This document shows, piece after piece, positions 1 through 6,255 of a stretch of 13,873 bases of DNA. Within the stretch, counting starts at the first letter, position 1. Every line of letters begins with the position of its first letter. A model generated the notes under the pieces. That model did no database searches. It was not told the origin of the DNA and saw only the letters and a list, made by a program, of their open reading frames with translations. Source of the DNA: Alphaproteobacteria bacterium (GTDB lineage: Bacteria > Pseudomonadota > Alphaproteobacteria > SMXP01); the NCBI GenBank assembly GCA_004356335.1, contig SMXP01000049.1, positions 1 through 13,873 of the forward strand, in the 5' to 3' direction. The position numbers were made by a program, and so were the translations under genes.

Positions 1-359
1 ACGCCGTCGAGCGCGGATAACACGCCGCCCAGCACGTGGTAGTGTCCTTTATGGGCGTGGGCGCGCTCAAGCGCCCATAGATCGGCGACATCTTCGACCA
101 CGCAAAGGATGCTGGCGTCGCGATTTTTGTCGCGGCACACGGCGCAGGGATCGATCGTGTCGATATTGCCGCAGCTTGAGCACGTCTTGACTGCCTTGAG
201 GGCATCACCCAAGGCTTGGGTAAGCGGCGCCATGAGCGCGTCTTTTTTGTTGATCAGGGTCAAAGCGGCGCGCCGTGCCGAGCGGGGCCCGAGACCCGGC
301 AATTTGGCCAAGAGTTGAATTAAGCGTTCGATTTCGGGACCAGCGGCGGATCCGGTCAT
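1..359 (-). CDS. recR: Recombination mediator protein RecR (C-terminus beyond window)
   Basis: RecR works with RecF and RecO to load RecA at single-strand gaps. The 119 visible residues start at an ATG at 357-359 and read out of the left edge. An N-terminal helix-hairpin-helix region (about 10-35, containing KLPGLGPRSARRAA) is followed by a zinc finger with Cys60, Cys63, Cys72 and Cys75. The beginning of the Toprim domain follows (SILCVVEDVADLWALE, from about 83), then the YHVLGG stretch. All diagnostic RecR elements present in this part are intact. It is the last gene of dnaX-ybaB-recR, 27 nt after the ybaB stop, so it is probably co-transcribed. The start agrees with the usual short lead before the IERLIQLLAKLPG block. 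The Shine-Dalgarno candidate (AAGGA) is about 13 nt away, which is long. Confidence 0.95.
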   Translation of the reverse strand, partial: MTGSAAGPEIERLIQLLAKLPGLGPRSARRAALTLINKKDALMAPLTQALGDALKAVKTCSSCGNIDTIDPCAVCRDKNRDASILCVVEDVADLWALERAHAHKGHYHVLGGVLSALDG

Positions 360-386
360 GGGCGATTGCGCATCCTTACAACTGTC

Positions 387-710
387 TTACGTTGGAAATT
401 TAAGCCCTGGGGGCATGGCAAAGCCACCTGTCAATTTGGACATTTCTTCCGTTGCGCGGACTTCCGCTTTTTTCTTAGCGTCGTTATGGGCGGCCACGAT
501 CAAATCTTCGAGAATTTCGGCCTCTTCCGGTTTGAGCAGATCGGGATCGATCCTGAGCCGCTTGAGCTCACCTTTACCATTCATCACCGCCACAACCATT
601 CCGCCGCCGCTCGTGCCCTCCACCTCCATGGCCGCGAGCTCACTTTGGATTTCACCCATGCGCTCTTGCAGCTCTTGGGCCTGCTTCATAATTTTACCTA
701 GATCTTTCAT
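387..710 (-). CDS. ybaB: YbaB/EbfC family nucleoid-associated protein
   Basis: Small DNA-binding protein of the YbaB/EbfC family, 107 residues, the usual family length. It begins MKDLGKIMKQAQELQERMGE, a long amphipathic helix typical of the family. The middle is the glycine-rich beta segment (GTSGGGMVVAVMNGKGELK) and the C-terminal helices contain DLIVAAHNDAKKKAE. I chose the ATG at 708-710 because it gives the family N-terminus and has a strong GGGGGA ribosome-binding site a few bases upstream. A longer in-frame extension to 779 would lie inside dnaX and has no family resemblance. The start overlaps the 3' end of dnaX by 17 nt, which suggests translational coupling. Members of this family bind DNA as dimers. 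The constant pairing with dnaX and recR suggests a link to replication or repair, but the exact role is not settled by the sequence. Confidence 0.95.
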   Translation of the reverse strand: MKDLGKIMKQAQELQERMGEIQSELAAMEVEGTSGGGMVVAVMNGKGELKRLRIDPDLLKPEEAEILEDLIVAAHNDAKKKAEVRATEEMSKLTGGFAMPPGLKFPT

Positions 711-2544
711 ATTCCCCCTGCCTCCGGCTGTCTTCCGATCCGTCGTCTTGGGACAAAGATGATTGGCGGCGCAAGCCAACGATTTTTGCGTCCGGAAAAA
801 GTTGTAAGGCGGTTTCCACCAGCGGGTATTTCTTTATCGCCTCTAACTCGGTCGCGCGCTGCTTTTCCCTCTGGTCGCGGATTGTATCCCCGCCCGGTTC
901 ATTGGATACGATCGCGACCCATCTTGATCCCGTCCATTCGGTCAAAGTTTGAGCCATGCGGCCGGCCAAATTGTCCGGCGCGCCTTTCGCCGGCCGAAAT
1001 TCAATCCGCCCCGGTTGGAAGCTTACCAGATGCACGAAGTCTTCCAATTCCGTGCGCAATCGGATGTCCCGCTTATGCTCGGCGAGTGCGATTACGTCGT
1101 CCAACGTTTTCAGTTGAATATCAGGTTGAAGCGCGGCATCGGCATCGAATGGTTCGTCCGCTACGGGTTCGAAAGGTTCCGCAGCGGCAAGAACCGTGTC
1201 GGTTGAGCGGACCCATGGACTGACACTGACACCGCTGCTGCTCGACTCGTCGCGCATGGCAAGATTGCCGTTACCGGTCTCCGATTCTGTCGCCGTGGTC
1301 GAGCGCTGCCCTTGGACCTTGGTTTGGCCGCGGTCTTTGGCGTCTTGAGGTTGCCCTTTGGTCAGTTTTCGTACGAGCTCGTCGGGCGTCGGCAAGTCCG
1401 CCGCATAGGTCAACCGGATCATCATCATTTCGGCCGCATCGAGAGGCCGCGGCGCATTTTGTGTCTCTTCTAAGCCTTTTAAGAGCAATTGCCAGAAACG
1501 CGTCAGCGTGCTCATGGTCAGTTTCGACGCCATATCGGTGCCGCGCGCCGATTGCGTTTGACTTAAGCCCGTTTCAAGGGACTCGGGCCCGGCCACCTTT
1601 AAGCGCGTTAGCCAATGGGTCAGTTCAAGAAGGTCGCGCAATAATTCCGCTGGATCGGCCCCGCGATCATATTGATGGCGCATCTCTTTCAACGCGTCTT
1701 TAATGTTGCCGGCGAACAAATGTTCGAGCAAATCAAGAACCCGTTCCCGGTCGGCGAGACCCAGCATGTCGCGCACATCATCCTCTGTGATCGCCTTGCG
1801 GTCTGCTGTCGCTTGAGCAATGGCTTGGTCGAGCAAGGAAAGTGCATCGCGCACCGAGCCTTCCGATGCGCGCGCAATCAGCGTTAAGGCCGTTTCGGCC
1901 ACATCAACGCCCTCTTTCTTCGCAACACTTGCCAGATGTGCCACCATCTGCTGCGGCATGACGCGCTTTAAGTCGAAACGTTGGCACCGCGACAATACCG
2001 TAACCGGCACTTTGCGCACTTCGGTGGTGGCGAAGATGAACTTCACATGCTCGGGCGGTTCTTCCAAAATCTTGAGTAAGCCATTAAACGCCGCCTTGGA
2101 CAGCATGTGCACTTCGTCGATGATGTAAACTTTGAACGGGGCCGATGCCGGCTTAAACTGCGCGGCTTCGATTATTTCTCTGACATCATCAATGCCTGTA
2201 CGCGAGGCGGCATCCATCTCCAACACGTCTAAATGACGGGATTCGGCAATGGCATTGCAGTGAATACTCGGTTGATCGAAAATTAAGGTCGGTATCGAGG
2301 TACCTTTGTCGTCCGTGTAATTGAGGGCACGGGCGAGCAAACGTGCCGTCGTGGTTTTGCCGACACCGCGTACGCCGGTCAGCATGTAAGCGTGCGGAAT
2401 GCGGCCTGTTTCGAACGAGGCTTTGAGCACGCGCACCATGGCCTCCTGGCCAATCAGATCGTCAAACGATTGTGGCCGGTATGTGCGTGCCAGAACGCGA
2501 TAGGTGCCGGGTGGGGTGTTGCCCGCTTTGTCGTTCTTGCCCAT
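694..2544 (-). CDS. dnaX: DNA polymerase III subunits gamma/tau
   Basis: Clamp-loader ATPase subunit of the replicative polymerase, 616 residues. N-terminal AAA+ module: YRPQSFDDLIGQ (22-33), Walker A GVRGVGKT (57-64), the DAASRTGIDDVREI block (111-124), Walker B IIDEVHML (141-148), and sensor/arginine-finger SRCQRF (185-190). A clamp-loader collar region follows, then a low-complexity linker around residues 395-460. The tau C-terminal domain (about 470-600) contains ALAEHKRDIRLRTELEDFV and WTGSRWVAIVSNEPGG, so the full tau form is encoded. The segment that in E. coli carries four zinc-binding cysteines keeps only Cys96. The ATG at 2542-2544 is placed just before the conserved TYRVLARTYRPQSF. 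No clear frameshift signal for a gamma product was seen. It heads the dnaX-ybaB-recR operon, downstream of the SRP RNA gene and its terminator. Confidence 0.97.
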   Translation of the reverse strand: MGKNDKAGNTPPGTYRVLARTYRPQSFDDLIGQEAMVRVLKASFETGRIPHAYMLTGVRGVGKTTTARLLARALNYTDDKGTSIPTLIFDQPSIHCNAIAESRHLDVLEMDAASRTGIDDVREIIEAAQFKPASAPFKVYIIDEVHMLSKAAFNGLLKILEEPPEHVKFIFATTEVRKVPVTVLSRCQRFDLKRVMPQQMVAHLASVAKKEGVDVAETALTLIARASEGSVRDALSLLDQAIAQATADRKAITEDDVRDMLGLADRERVLDLLEHLFAGNIKDALKEMRHQYDRGADPAELLRDLLELTHWLTRLKVAGPESLETGLSQTQSARGTDMASKLTMSTLTRFWQLLLKGLEETQNAPRPLDAAEMMMIRLTYAADLPTPDELVRKLTKGQPQDAKDRGQTKVQGQRSTTATESETGNGNLAMRDESSSSGVSVSPWVRSTDTVLAAAEPFEPVADEPFDADAALQPDIQLKTLDDVIALAEHKRDIRLRTELEDFVHLVSFQPGRIEFRPAKGAPDNLAGRMAQTLTEWTGSRWVAIVSNEPGGDTIRDQREKQRATELEAIKKYPLVETALQLFPDAKIVGLRRQSSLSQDDGSEDSRRQGEYERSR

Positions 2545-2563
2545 GAGGATCCGTTGTCACCAG

Positions 2564-2587
2564 AAAAGCCCCGTTGCCTTGGGGCTT
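2564..2587 (-). terminator. Rho-independent terminator of the SRP RNA gene
   Basis: Read on the minus strand, a perfect 7-bp stem AAGCCCC / GGGGCTT (2581-2587 with 2566-2572) closes an 8-nt loop. It begins 11 nt after the 3' end of the SRP RNA and is followed by a short T run. It lies between the RNA gene and the dnaX start 20 nt further on, so dnaX needs read-through or its own promoter. The U tract is short, so termination may be incomplete. Confidence 0.7.
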
Positions 2588-2598
2588 GAAAGCGAAGT

Positions 2599-2693
2599 GG
2601 GAAGCTGAACAACAACCCGAACAAAACTCGTTACGGCTGCTTCCTTCCGGATCTGACCGGGTTGGCGAGATGTCCGTCTGTCGCCAACTTCCC
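2599..2693 (-). ncRNA. ffs: Small signal recognition particle RNA (4.5S RNA)
   Basis: The minus strand carries the near-universal SRP domain IV hairpin: CCGGTCAGATCCGGAAGGAA, continuing GCAGCCGTAACGAG. This contains the symmetric and asymmetric loops bound by Ffh. The flanks close the molecule: 5' GGGAAGTTGGCG (from 2693) pairs with the 3' CAGCTTCCC (to 2599), giving a single rod of about 95 nt, the size of bacterial small SRP RNAs. It guides ribosomes making membrane proteins to FtsY and the Sec translocon. Ends are inferred from the terminal stem and may be off by a few bases. A location next to dnaX is common in alphaproteobacteria. A terminator follows at 2564-2587. Confidence 0.93.
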
Positions 2694-2700
2694 AAAGATC

Positions 2701-2729
2701 AATATCCAATGTGCGCCCGACCAAAGCAA
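2701..2729 (-). promoter_or_regulatory. Putative promoter of the SRP RNA gene
   Basis: On the minus strand a TTGCTT (2729-2724) and a GATATT (2706-2701) are separated by 17 bp. They resemble sigma-70 -35 and -10 boxes (3/6 and 4/6 matches to the E. coli consensus). The -10-like box ends 7 nt before the inferred RNA 5' end at 2693, the right spacing for transcription to begin there. Position supports it more than sequence quality does. Confidence 0.4.
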
Positions 2730-2847
2730 GGGGTCTGTCGGTGCGCGAGGCCGTCAAGACGTATTGCCCGGGACCGTTCAACGTGTAATTCTGCGCCGCG
2801 TTTTTGGCGCGAATCGACACTTTGACGAAGGTCCCGTTGGAAACTCC

Positions 2848-3819
2848 ATGCCCATTGCGACCAATCCAAATATTTTCGCGAACAATCCGCTCGACCGTGG
2901 CGCAGATAAACGTACGGATCCGGAATGGCTTGCGGCGCGGCTCAACGATTCCTCAAGCCTTATTGTCCCTTTTTGGCGCCTCAATCCGTTTGTTCTACCC
3001 TCGAAGACGCCCGATAAACCCGGCGCGATCGGTTGGATCAGACCGGGCGTGAGGGGTGATCTGGCGCCGCAAGAGGCGATATGGGTTTTTCTTGGAATCG
3101 ATGACCATATTGCACATTTCGCGCTGGATATTTCTGCTGCCGGAGATCCGGAACGCAGCGGACCCCTTGCCGGGCTGGGCACGTTTTTAAACTTAAAAGA
3201 CATCGCCCCGCAGCTGGCAGCCGGCGATGCGGCTATTTTGGCCCAAGCAAAAGCGCTGATCGATTGGCATTCCCGCCATCCATACTGCGCGGCCTGCGGA
3301 GAAAAGACAAAGTTGGCCGATGCCGGATATCGACGCATATGCGATCACTGTAACGCCGAGCATTTTCCGCGTACCGATCCGGTTGTCATTGCGCTCGTGG
3401 TTAGCGGCAATAAATGTTTGTTGGCCCGTAATGCGGCCTGGCCGGCCAATATGTATTCGGCCCTGGCCGGTTTCTTGGAGCCGGGCGAATCGATCGAGGA
3501 GGCTGTTGTGCGCGAAGTTCGAGAAGAAACGGGTATTGAGGTCGGTAAGGTTCGCTACCACTCGACCCAACCTTGGCCTTATCCGTCTTCACTGATGATC
3601 GGTTGTATTGCGGAAGCGGAGACCGAGCAGATCACTATCGACGGACGGGAAATAGCCGAGGCGCGGTGGGTTGATCGATCGGCGGCGCGAAAAATGCTGG
3701 ATGGCGAGCGCCAAGACAACATGTGGGCGCCACCTCCCATGGCGATCGCCCATCAGCTCATTCGCAGCTGGGTCTTCGAGGGAGCGGAAGGTAAGACCGA
3801 TTACAGCGCTTATGATTAG
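2848..3819 (+). CDS. nudC: NAD(+) diphosphatase NudC (Nudix hydrolase)
   Basis: Hydrolyses NADH/NAD to NMN(H) and AMP; in E. coli the family also removes NAD caps from RNA. It has 323 residues from the ATG at 2848. A variable N-terminal domain comes first, then a zinc ribbon with Cys147, Cys150, Cys165 and Cys168. The Nudix box follows at 208-230, with all GX5EX7REUXEEXGU positions in place (GFLEPGES...REVREETGI). The STQPWPYPSS motif (239-248), which marks the NADH-specific subfamily, comes next. The frame is open upstream to 2662, but that would overlap the SRP RNA gene and looks non-coding, so the later start is preferred; only a weak GGAAA precedes it. The TAG stop at 3817-3819 lies inside the end of a repeat element. 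The gene converges on pheA. Confidence 0.95.
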   Translation: MPIATNPNIFANNPLDRGADKRTDPEWLAARLNDSSSLIVPFWRLNPFVLPSKTPDKPGAIGWIRPGVRGDLAPQEAIWVFLGIDDHIAHFALDISAAGDPERSGPLAGLGTFLNLKDIAPQLAAGDAAILAQAKALIDWHSRHPYCAACGEKTKLADAGYRRICDHCNAEHFPRTDPVVIALVVSGNKCLLARNAAWPANMYSALAGFLEPGESIEEAVVREVREETGIEVGKVRYHSTQPWPYPSSLMIGCIAEAETEQITIDGREIAEARWVDRSAARKMLDGERQDNMWAPPPMAIAHQLIRSWVFEGAEGKTDYSAYD

Positions 3820-3921
3820 AGCGCATTCAGGAAAAGTGGACACCGGTTTTCCGTCCGAATGCGCGACAAAACAAAGACTTAGAGCACGTTAGCGATTCCA
3901 TCTTTTGTGAACGTGCTCTAG
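3817..3921 (-). repeat. Two-hairpin intergenic repeat, copy A
   Basis: One of four copies of a roughly 105-bp element, here in the opposite orientation to the others. Hairpin I: 11-bp perfect inverted repeat TAGAGCACGTT (3880-3890) / AACGTGCTCTA (3910-3920). Hairpin II: outer arms GCGCATTC (3821-3828) / GAATGCGC (3857-3864) and inner arms GGAAAA (3830-3835) / TTTTCC (3847-3852), around the apical loop GTGGACACCGG. The copy occupies nearly all of the nudC/pheA convergent gap, gives nudC its TAG stop, and ends 9 nt from the pheA stop. It could end transcripts from both sides; that is inference. Confidence 0.9.
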
Positions 3922-3930
3922 TGATCGCCG

Positions 3931-4800
3931 TTACACCTGATCACGCATTTTTTGTCGATAGGGATCGGCCAGGTAGACGCCAAGCACGTTTAATTCGCGG
4001 GTAAAGAACTCTAATTCTTCCAGCGCTAAACGCACGTTTTTTTGTTCAGGATGCCCCTCGATGTCGGCATAAAACTGAGTCGCCAGAAAGGAACCTTCAA
4101 GCTGATAGGATTCGAGCTTTGTCATATTGACGCCATTCGTCGCGAAGCCGCCCATCGCTTTGTAAAGTGCGGCGGGAACATTGCGTACTTTGAAGACAAA
4201 GGTCGTGATGGTTGGCCCCTGATCCAGATCGGCGTCGTCGGGTTCGGCAGCAAGGACCAAGAACCGAGTTGTGTTATGGCCGGCATCTTCGACATTCTCC
4301 TTAAGAATATCGAGGCCATAAATGTCCGCGGACAATTGTGAGGCGATAACCCCGATCGATCGGTCTTGGCTTTCAGATACTTGACGTGCGGCACCCGCCG
4401 TATCGGCCGTGACGTGGGGTACGATCCCGAGTTCTTGAATCAAGTCGCGGCACTGGCCCAATGCCATCGTATGACTCCAAATCGATTTGAGCCCTTTTAG
4501 CGAGGCACCTTTAGGCGCCATTAATTGGTGCCGGATAGGCAGGAACCGCTCGCCGACGATATAAAGCCCCGAATCGGGCAAAAGATGATGAATATCGGCG
4601 ACCCGGCCGGCGATCGAGTTTTCGATCGGAATCATACCGTAGCGTGCGCGGTTTTCGGTGATCGCGGCCAACGCGTCGTCAAATGTCGGGCTCGGCAGTA
4701 CCGCCATGGCCGAAAAGAATTCTTGGCATGCCAAATGGGAATAAGCTCCCGGTTCGCCCTGAAACGTTATGGCATTGTCACCTGACGATCTTTTGACCAT
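3931..4800 (-). CDS. pheA: Prephenate dehydratase (monofunctional, ACT domain)
   Basis: Converts prephenate to phenylpyruvate, the committed step to phenylalanine; cytosolic. It has 289 residues, the length of monofunctional enzymes, with no chorismate mutase domain. The catalytic periplasmic-binding-like fold opens with ITFQGEPGAYSHLAC (11-25), continues through GMIPIENSIAGRVADIHHLL (55-74), and carries the catalytic NTTRF motif (176-180). The C-terminal ACT domain (about 198-275) has VPAALYKAM and the KLESYQLEGSF motif, so feedback inhibition by phenylalanine is expected. It starts 5 nt after the kdsB stop on the same strand, so the two genes form an operon; the ribosome-binding site is poor (GGTAA in the kdsB tail), pointing to coupling. 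It ends facing nudC with repeat copy A between them. Confidence 0.96.
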   Translation of the reverse strand: MVKRSSGDNAITFQGEPGAYSHLACQEFFSAMAVLPSPTFDDALAAITENRARYGMIPIENSIAGRVADIHHLLPDSGLYIVGERFLPIRHQLMAPKGASLKGLKSIWSHTMALGQCRDLIQELGIVPHVTADTAGAARQVSESQDRSIGVIASQLSADIYGLDILKENVEDAGHNTTRFLVLAAEPDDADLDQGPTITTFVFKVRNVPAALYKAMGGFATNGVNMTKLESYQLEGSFLATQFYADIEGHPEQKNVRLALEELEFFTRELNVLGVYLADPYRQKMRDQV

Positions 4801-4805
4801 GTTTT

Positions 4806-5537
4806 TTACCGAGTGAGGGCGCGGCGTGCCCGCTCCAAATCCGCGGGAGTATCGACACCGGCTGGGACCGTGTCAACGAATGCCACATCGATACGCATGC
4901 CCGCCTCGAGCGCGCGCAATTGTTCCAACCGTTCGCGTTTCTCCAACGGGGAGGGGGGCAATTCGACGAACCGCTCAAGGGCGGCGCGGCGAAACCCGTA
5001 AATGCCAATATGATGATAAAGCGGGCCGTCGCCATAAGGCGCTGTGGTCCGTGTGAAATAGAGCGCGCGACCGACCCGGTCACCGGATTGACGCGCGATG
5101 ATCGCCTTTACCACATTGGGATCAGAGCGTTCCGATGGGTCGGTAATTTCGGCGGCCAAGGTTACGATGTCCGCCTGGCTACCCGCCAAACCCGCCGCCA
5201 GATCTCGGATCAAACCTGGTTCGAGGGTGGGCAAGTCACCCTGAAGATTGATGATGCCGTCATATTGTCCCTCCGGATCGACCTTTTGGACGGCGTCGTA
5301 AACGCGGTCCGATCCGGACGGCAAATCCGGCTCGGTCAACACCGCCTCGCCGCCGGCCGCCAAGACAGCCGCCGCAATTTCATCAGCGGCGGCGGCGACC
5401 ACGACCCGGCCGATATCGGCTTCTTTGGCGCGCCGCCAGACATGAACGATCATGGGCTCACCGGCAATATCGGCGAGCGGTTTGCCGGGCAGCCGAGTTG
5501 AGGCCATACGTACCGGAATAACGACAATAAAGCGCAT
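4806..5537 (-). CDS. kdsB: 3-deoxy-manno-octulosonate cytidylyltransferase (CMP-Kdo synthetase)
   Basis: Activates Kdo with CTP to CMP-Kdo for the inner core of lipopolysaccharide; cytosolic. It has 243 residues, standard length. The nucleotide-binding N-terminus is VVIPVRMASTRLPGKPLADI (5-24). Further family motifs are LPSGSDR (72-78), NLQGDLPTL (97-105), YHHIGIYGFRR (174-184), LEKRERLEQLRALE (198-211) and the C-terminal GVDTPADLERAR. The position before SGSDR is DLP, where E. coli KdsB has DHQ. pheA follows 5 nt downstream. Repeat copy B begins 8 bp upstream of the ATG, and its outermost bases (CTAGG on the coding strand) form the only plausible Shine-Dalgarno, so translation may be influenced by the repeat hairpin. 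Confidence 0.96.
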   Translation of the reverse strand: MRFIVVIPVRMASTRLPGKPLADIAGEPMIVHVWRRAKEADIGRVVVAAAADEIAAAVLAAGGEAVLTEPDLPSGSDRVYDAVQKVDPEGQYDGIINLQGDLPTLEPGLIRDLAAGLAGSQADIVTLAAEITDPSERSDPNVVKAIIARQSGDRVGRALYFTRTTAPYGDGPLYHHIGIYGFRRAALERFVELPPSPLEKRERLEQLRALEAGMRIDVAFVDTVPAGVDTPADLERARRALTR

Positions 5538-5545
5538 AGGATCAG

Positions 5546-5651
5546 CCTAGGGTCTTTACGGTTTTGATGGAATCAAAACCCGACCCTAAGTTATTGATTT
5601 ATCGTGTTTCCGGACGGAAAACCGGTGTCCACTTTTCCTGGAAACACTCTA
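5546..5651 (+). repeat. Two-hairpin intergenic repeat, copy B
   Basis: Hairpin I: AGGGTC (5549-5554) / GACCCT (5582-5587), topped by GTTTTGAT (5561-5568) / ATCAAAAC (5572-5579) with a GGA loop. Hairpin II: GTGTTTCC (5604-5611) / GGAAACAC (5640-5647), with inner GGAAAA / TTTTCC around CCGGTGTCCAC. The element ends in CTCTA. The outer arms differ completely from copy A but remain complementary. It lies 8 bp from the kdsB start codon. Confidence 0.9.
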
Positions 5652-5711
5652 ATACAGCATGTCTGAGGAAATCGAAATCCTGTGGCATGGTGTTTATGGA
5701 TTTGTGGTTAA

Positions 5712-5900
5712 GCCTATCTGAGCCATATTCCTCAAGTTGGATCGGTTGTGGCAAGCGGGGTCGCCGACGCTGACCTGCCGACTTTGTTGGCCGGTGCCGA
5801 TGTGGCCAAAGGTCAACACGTGCCATTTTCGGCTATTTTGCCGCCATTCTTTGGCCGTTTTGCCGTGGGATCAATCGAGTTATCGGCCAAGTCGGCCTGA
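5712..5900 (+). pseudogene. Possible relic of a membrane-anchored cytochrome c gene (CycM-like)
   Basis: A 62-codon segment, open between a TAA at 5709 and a TGA at 5898, with no ATG. It contains ADLPTLLAGADVAKGQ, which resembles the linker just before the haem motif in alphaproteobacterial CycM-type cytochromes c (typically ...LASADVxKGxx, then KKCAACH). A later PPFFGRFAVGSIE is weakly like the PNLFGVVGR region that follows the haem site. The CXXCH motif and the N-terminal anchor are absent, so nothing functional remains. In related genomes a cytochrome c gene is often divergent from kdsB, matching this position and strand. The resemblance is short and judged by eye; it may be chance. Confidence 0.28.
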
Positions 5901-5948
5901 AATCAGCTGTGCGGGGCAACAGGCGTGCTTGGCGATCTAAGCTTAAAT

Positions 5949-6055
5949 CCTTAGGGTCCTTCCGGTTTTGATAGAATCAAAGCCGGACCCTAAGGTGTTG
6001 TTTTGTCGTGTTTCCGGACGGAAAACCGGTATCCACTTTTCCCGGAAACACTCTA
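5949..6055 (+). repeat. Two-hairpin intergenic repeat, copy C
   Basis: Hairpin I: 11-bp perfect CCTTAGGGTCC (5949-5959) / GGACCCTAAGG (5985-5995) with an inner TTTGAT / ATCAAA. Hairpin II: arms GTGTTTCC / GGAAACAC identical to those of copy B, and loop CCGGTATCCAC (one base different from the other copies). It ends in CTCTA at 6055. B and C share one orientation and arm type and differ at only 3 of the last 51 positions, so they are the most closely related pair. Confidence 0.9.
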
Positions 6056-6130
6056 GGCTGCAGGGCCAAATAACAGATTCGATTGGTTGATCAAACGACG
6101 TGACCTTACCCCGACAAGATGGCAGCAATG

Positions 6131-6235
6131 CTAGAGCGTTTCCGAACTTAACAGAATCGCGAAAACGCTCTAAGTCCTTGTTTGGTCGCATTTTCTTAAC
6201 GCGAACCGGTGTCCACTTCGCTCGAAAATGCTCTA
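6131..6235 (+). repeat. Two-hairpin intergenic repeat, copy D
   Basis: Hairpin I: TAGAGCGTTT (6132-6141) / AAACGCTCTA (6163-6172). Hairpin II: GCATTTTC (6188-6195) / GAAAATGC (6224-6231) with inner GCGAA (6201-6205) / TTCGC (6217-6221), enclosing the same CCGGTGTCCAC loop. It is the most diverged copy: both the outer and inner arms of hairpin II differ from A-C yet still pair. It ends 20 nt before the preferred start of the first yej gene and so lies in that operon's probable leader. Confidence 0.88.
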
Positions 6236-6255
6236 AGTGGGATGATCGCCGGGCC

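Larger units (their letters stand above)
5538..6255. other. 718-bp gap without an intact gene
   Basis: Between the divergent kdsB and yej genes. It holds repeat copies B, C and D, a possible cytochrome c relic between B and C, and about 75 bp between C and D (6056-6130) in which I see nothing identifiable. Any promoters for kdsB and the yej operon should lie here; I could not single out convincing -35/-10 pairs. Reading frames that run through the repeats on either strand are not genes. Confidence 0.7.

Noticed and set aside
358..373. Five-codon frame (ATG at 373, minus) ending in an ATGA overlap with the recR start
   Set aside because: The AAGG before it directly abuts the ATG with no spacing, so it is unlikely to be translated; the overlap is probably chance.
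2662..2847. Upstream extension of nudC to an ATG at 2662 (62 extra residues)
   Set aside because: It begins inside the SRP RNA gene on the other strand, the extra residues do not look like a NudC N-terminus, and an ATG at 2848 gives a normal-length protein.
2694..2847. Search for a regulatory RNA or riboswitch between the SRP RNA gene and nudC
   Set aside because: Apart from the likely SRP RNA promoter and a small GCGCC/GGCGC palindrome near 2793-2810, I saw no conserved structure or known riboswitch core.
4920..5501. 193-codon plus-strand frame opposite kdsB
   Set aside because: Lies entirely antisense to a well-supported kdsB and has no recognisable motif; a shadow of codon bias.
5737..5940. 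67-codon plus-strand frame in the kdsB-yej gap
   Set aside because: Rich in Cys, Arg, Trp and Pro in a pattern typical of an out-of-frame reading, with no ribosome-binding site. The neighbouring frame gives the more protein-like (though broken) sequence.
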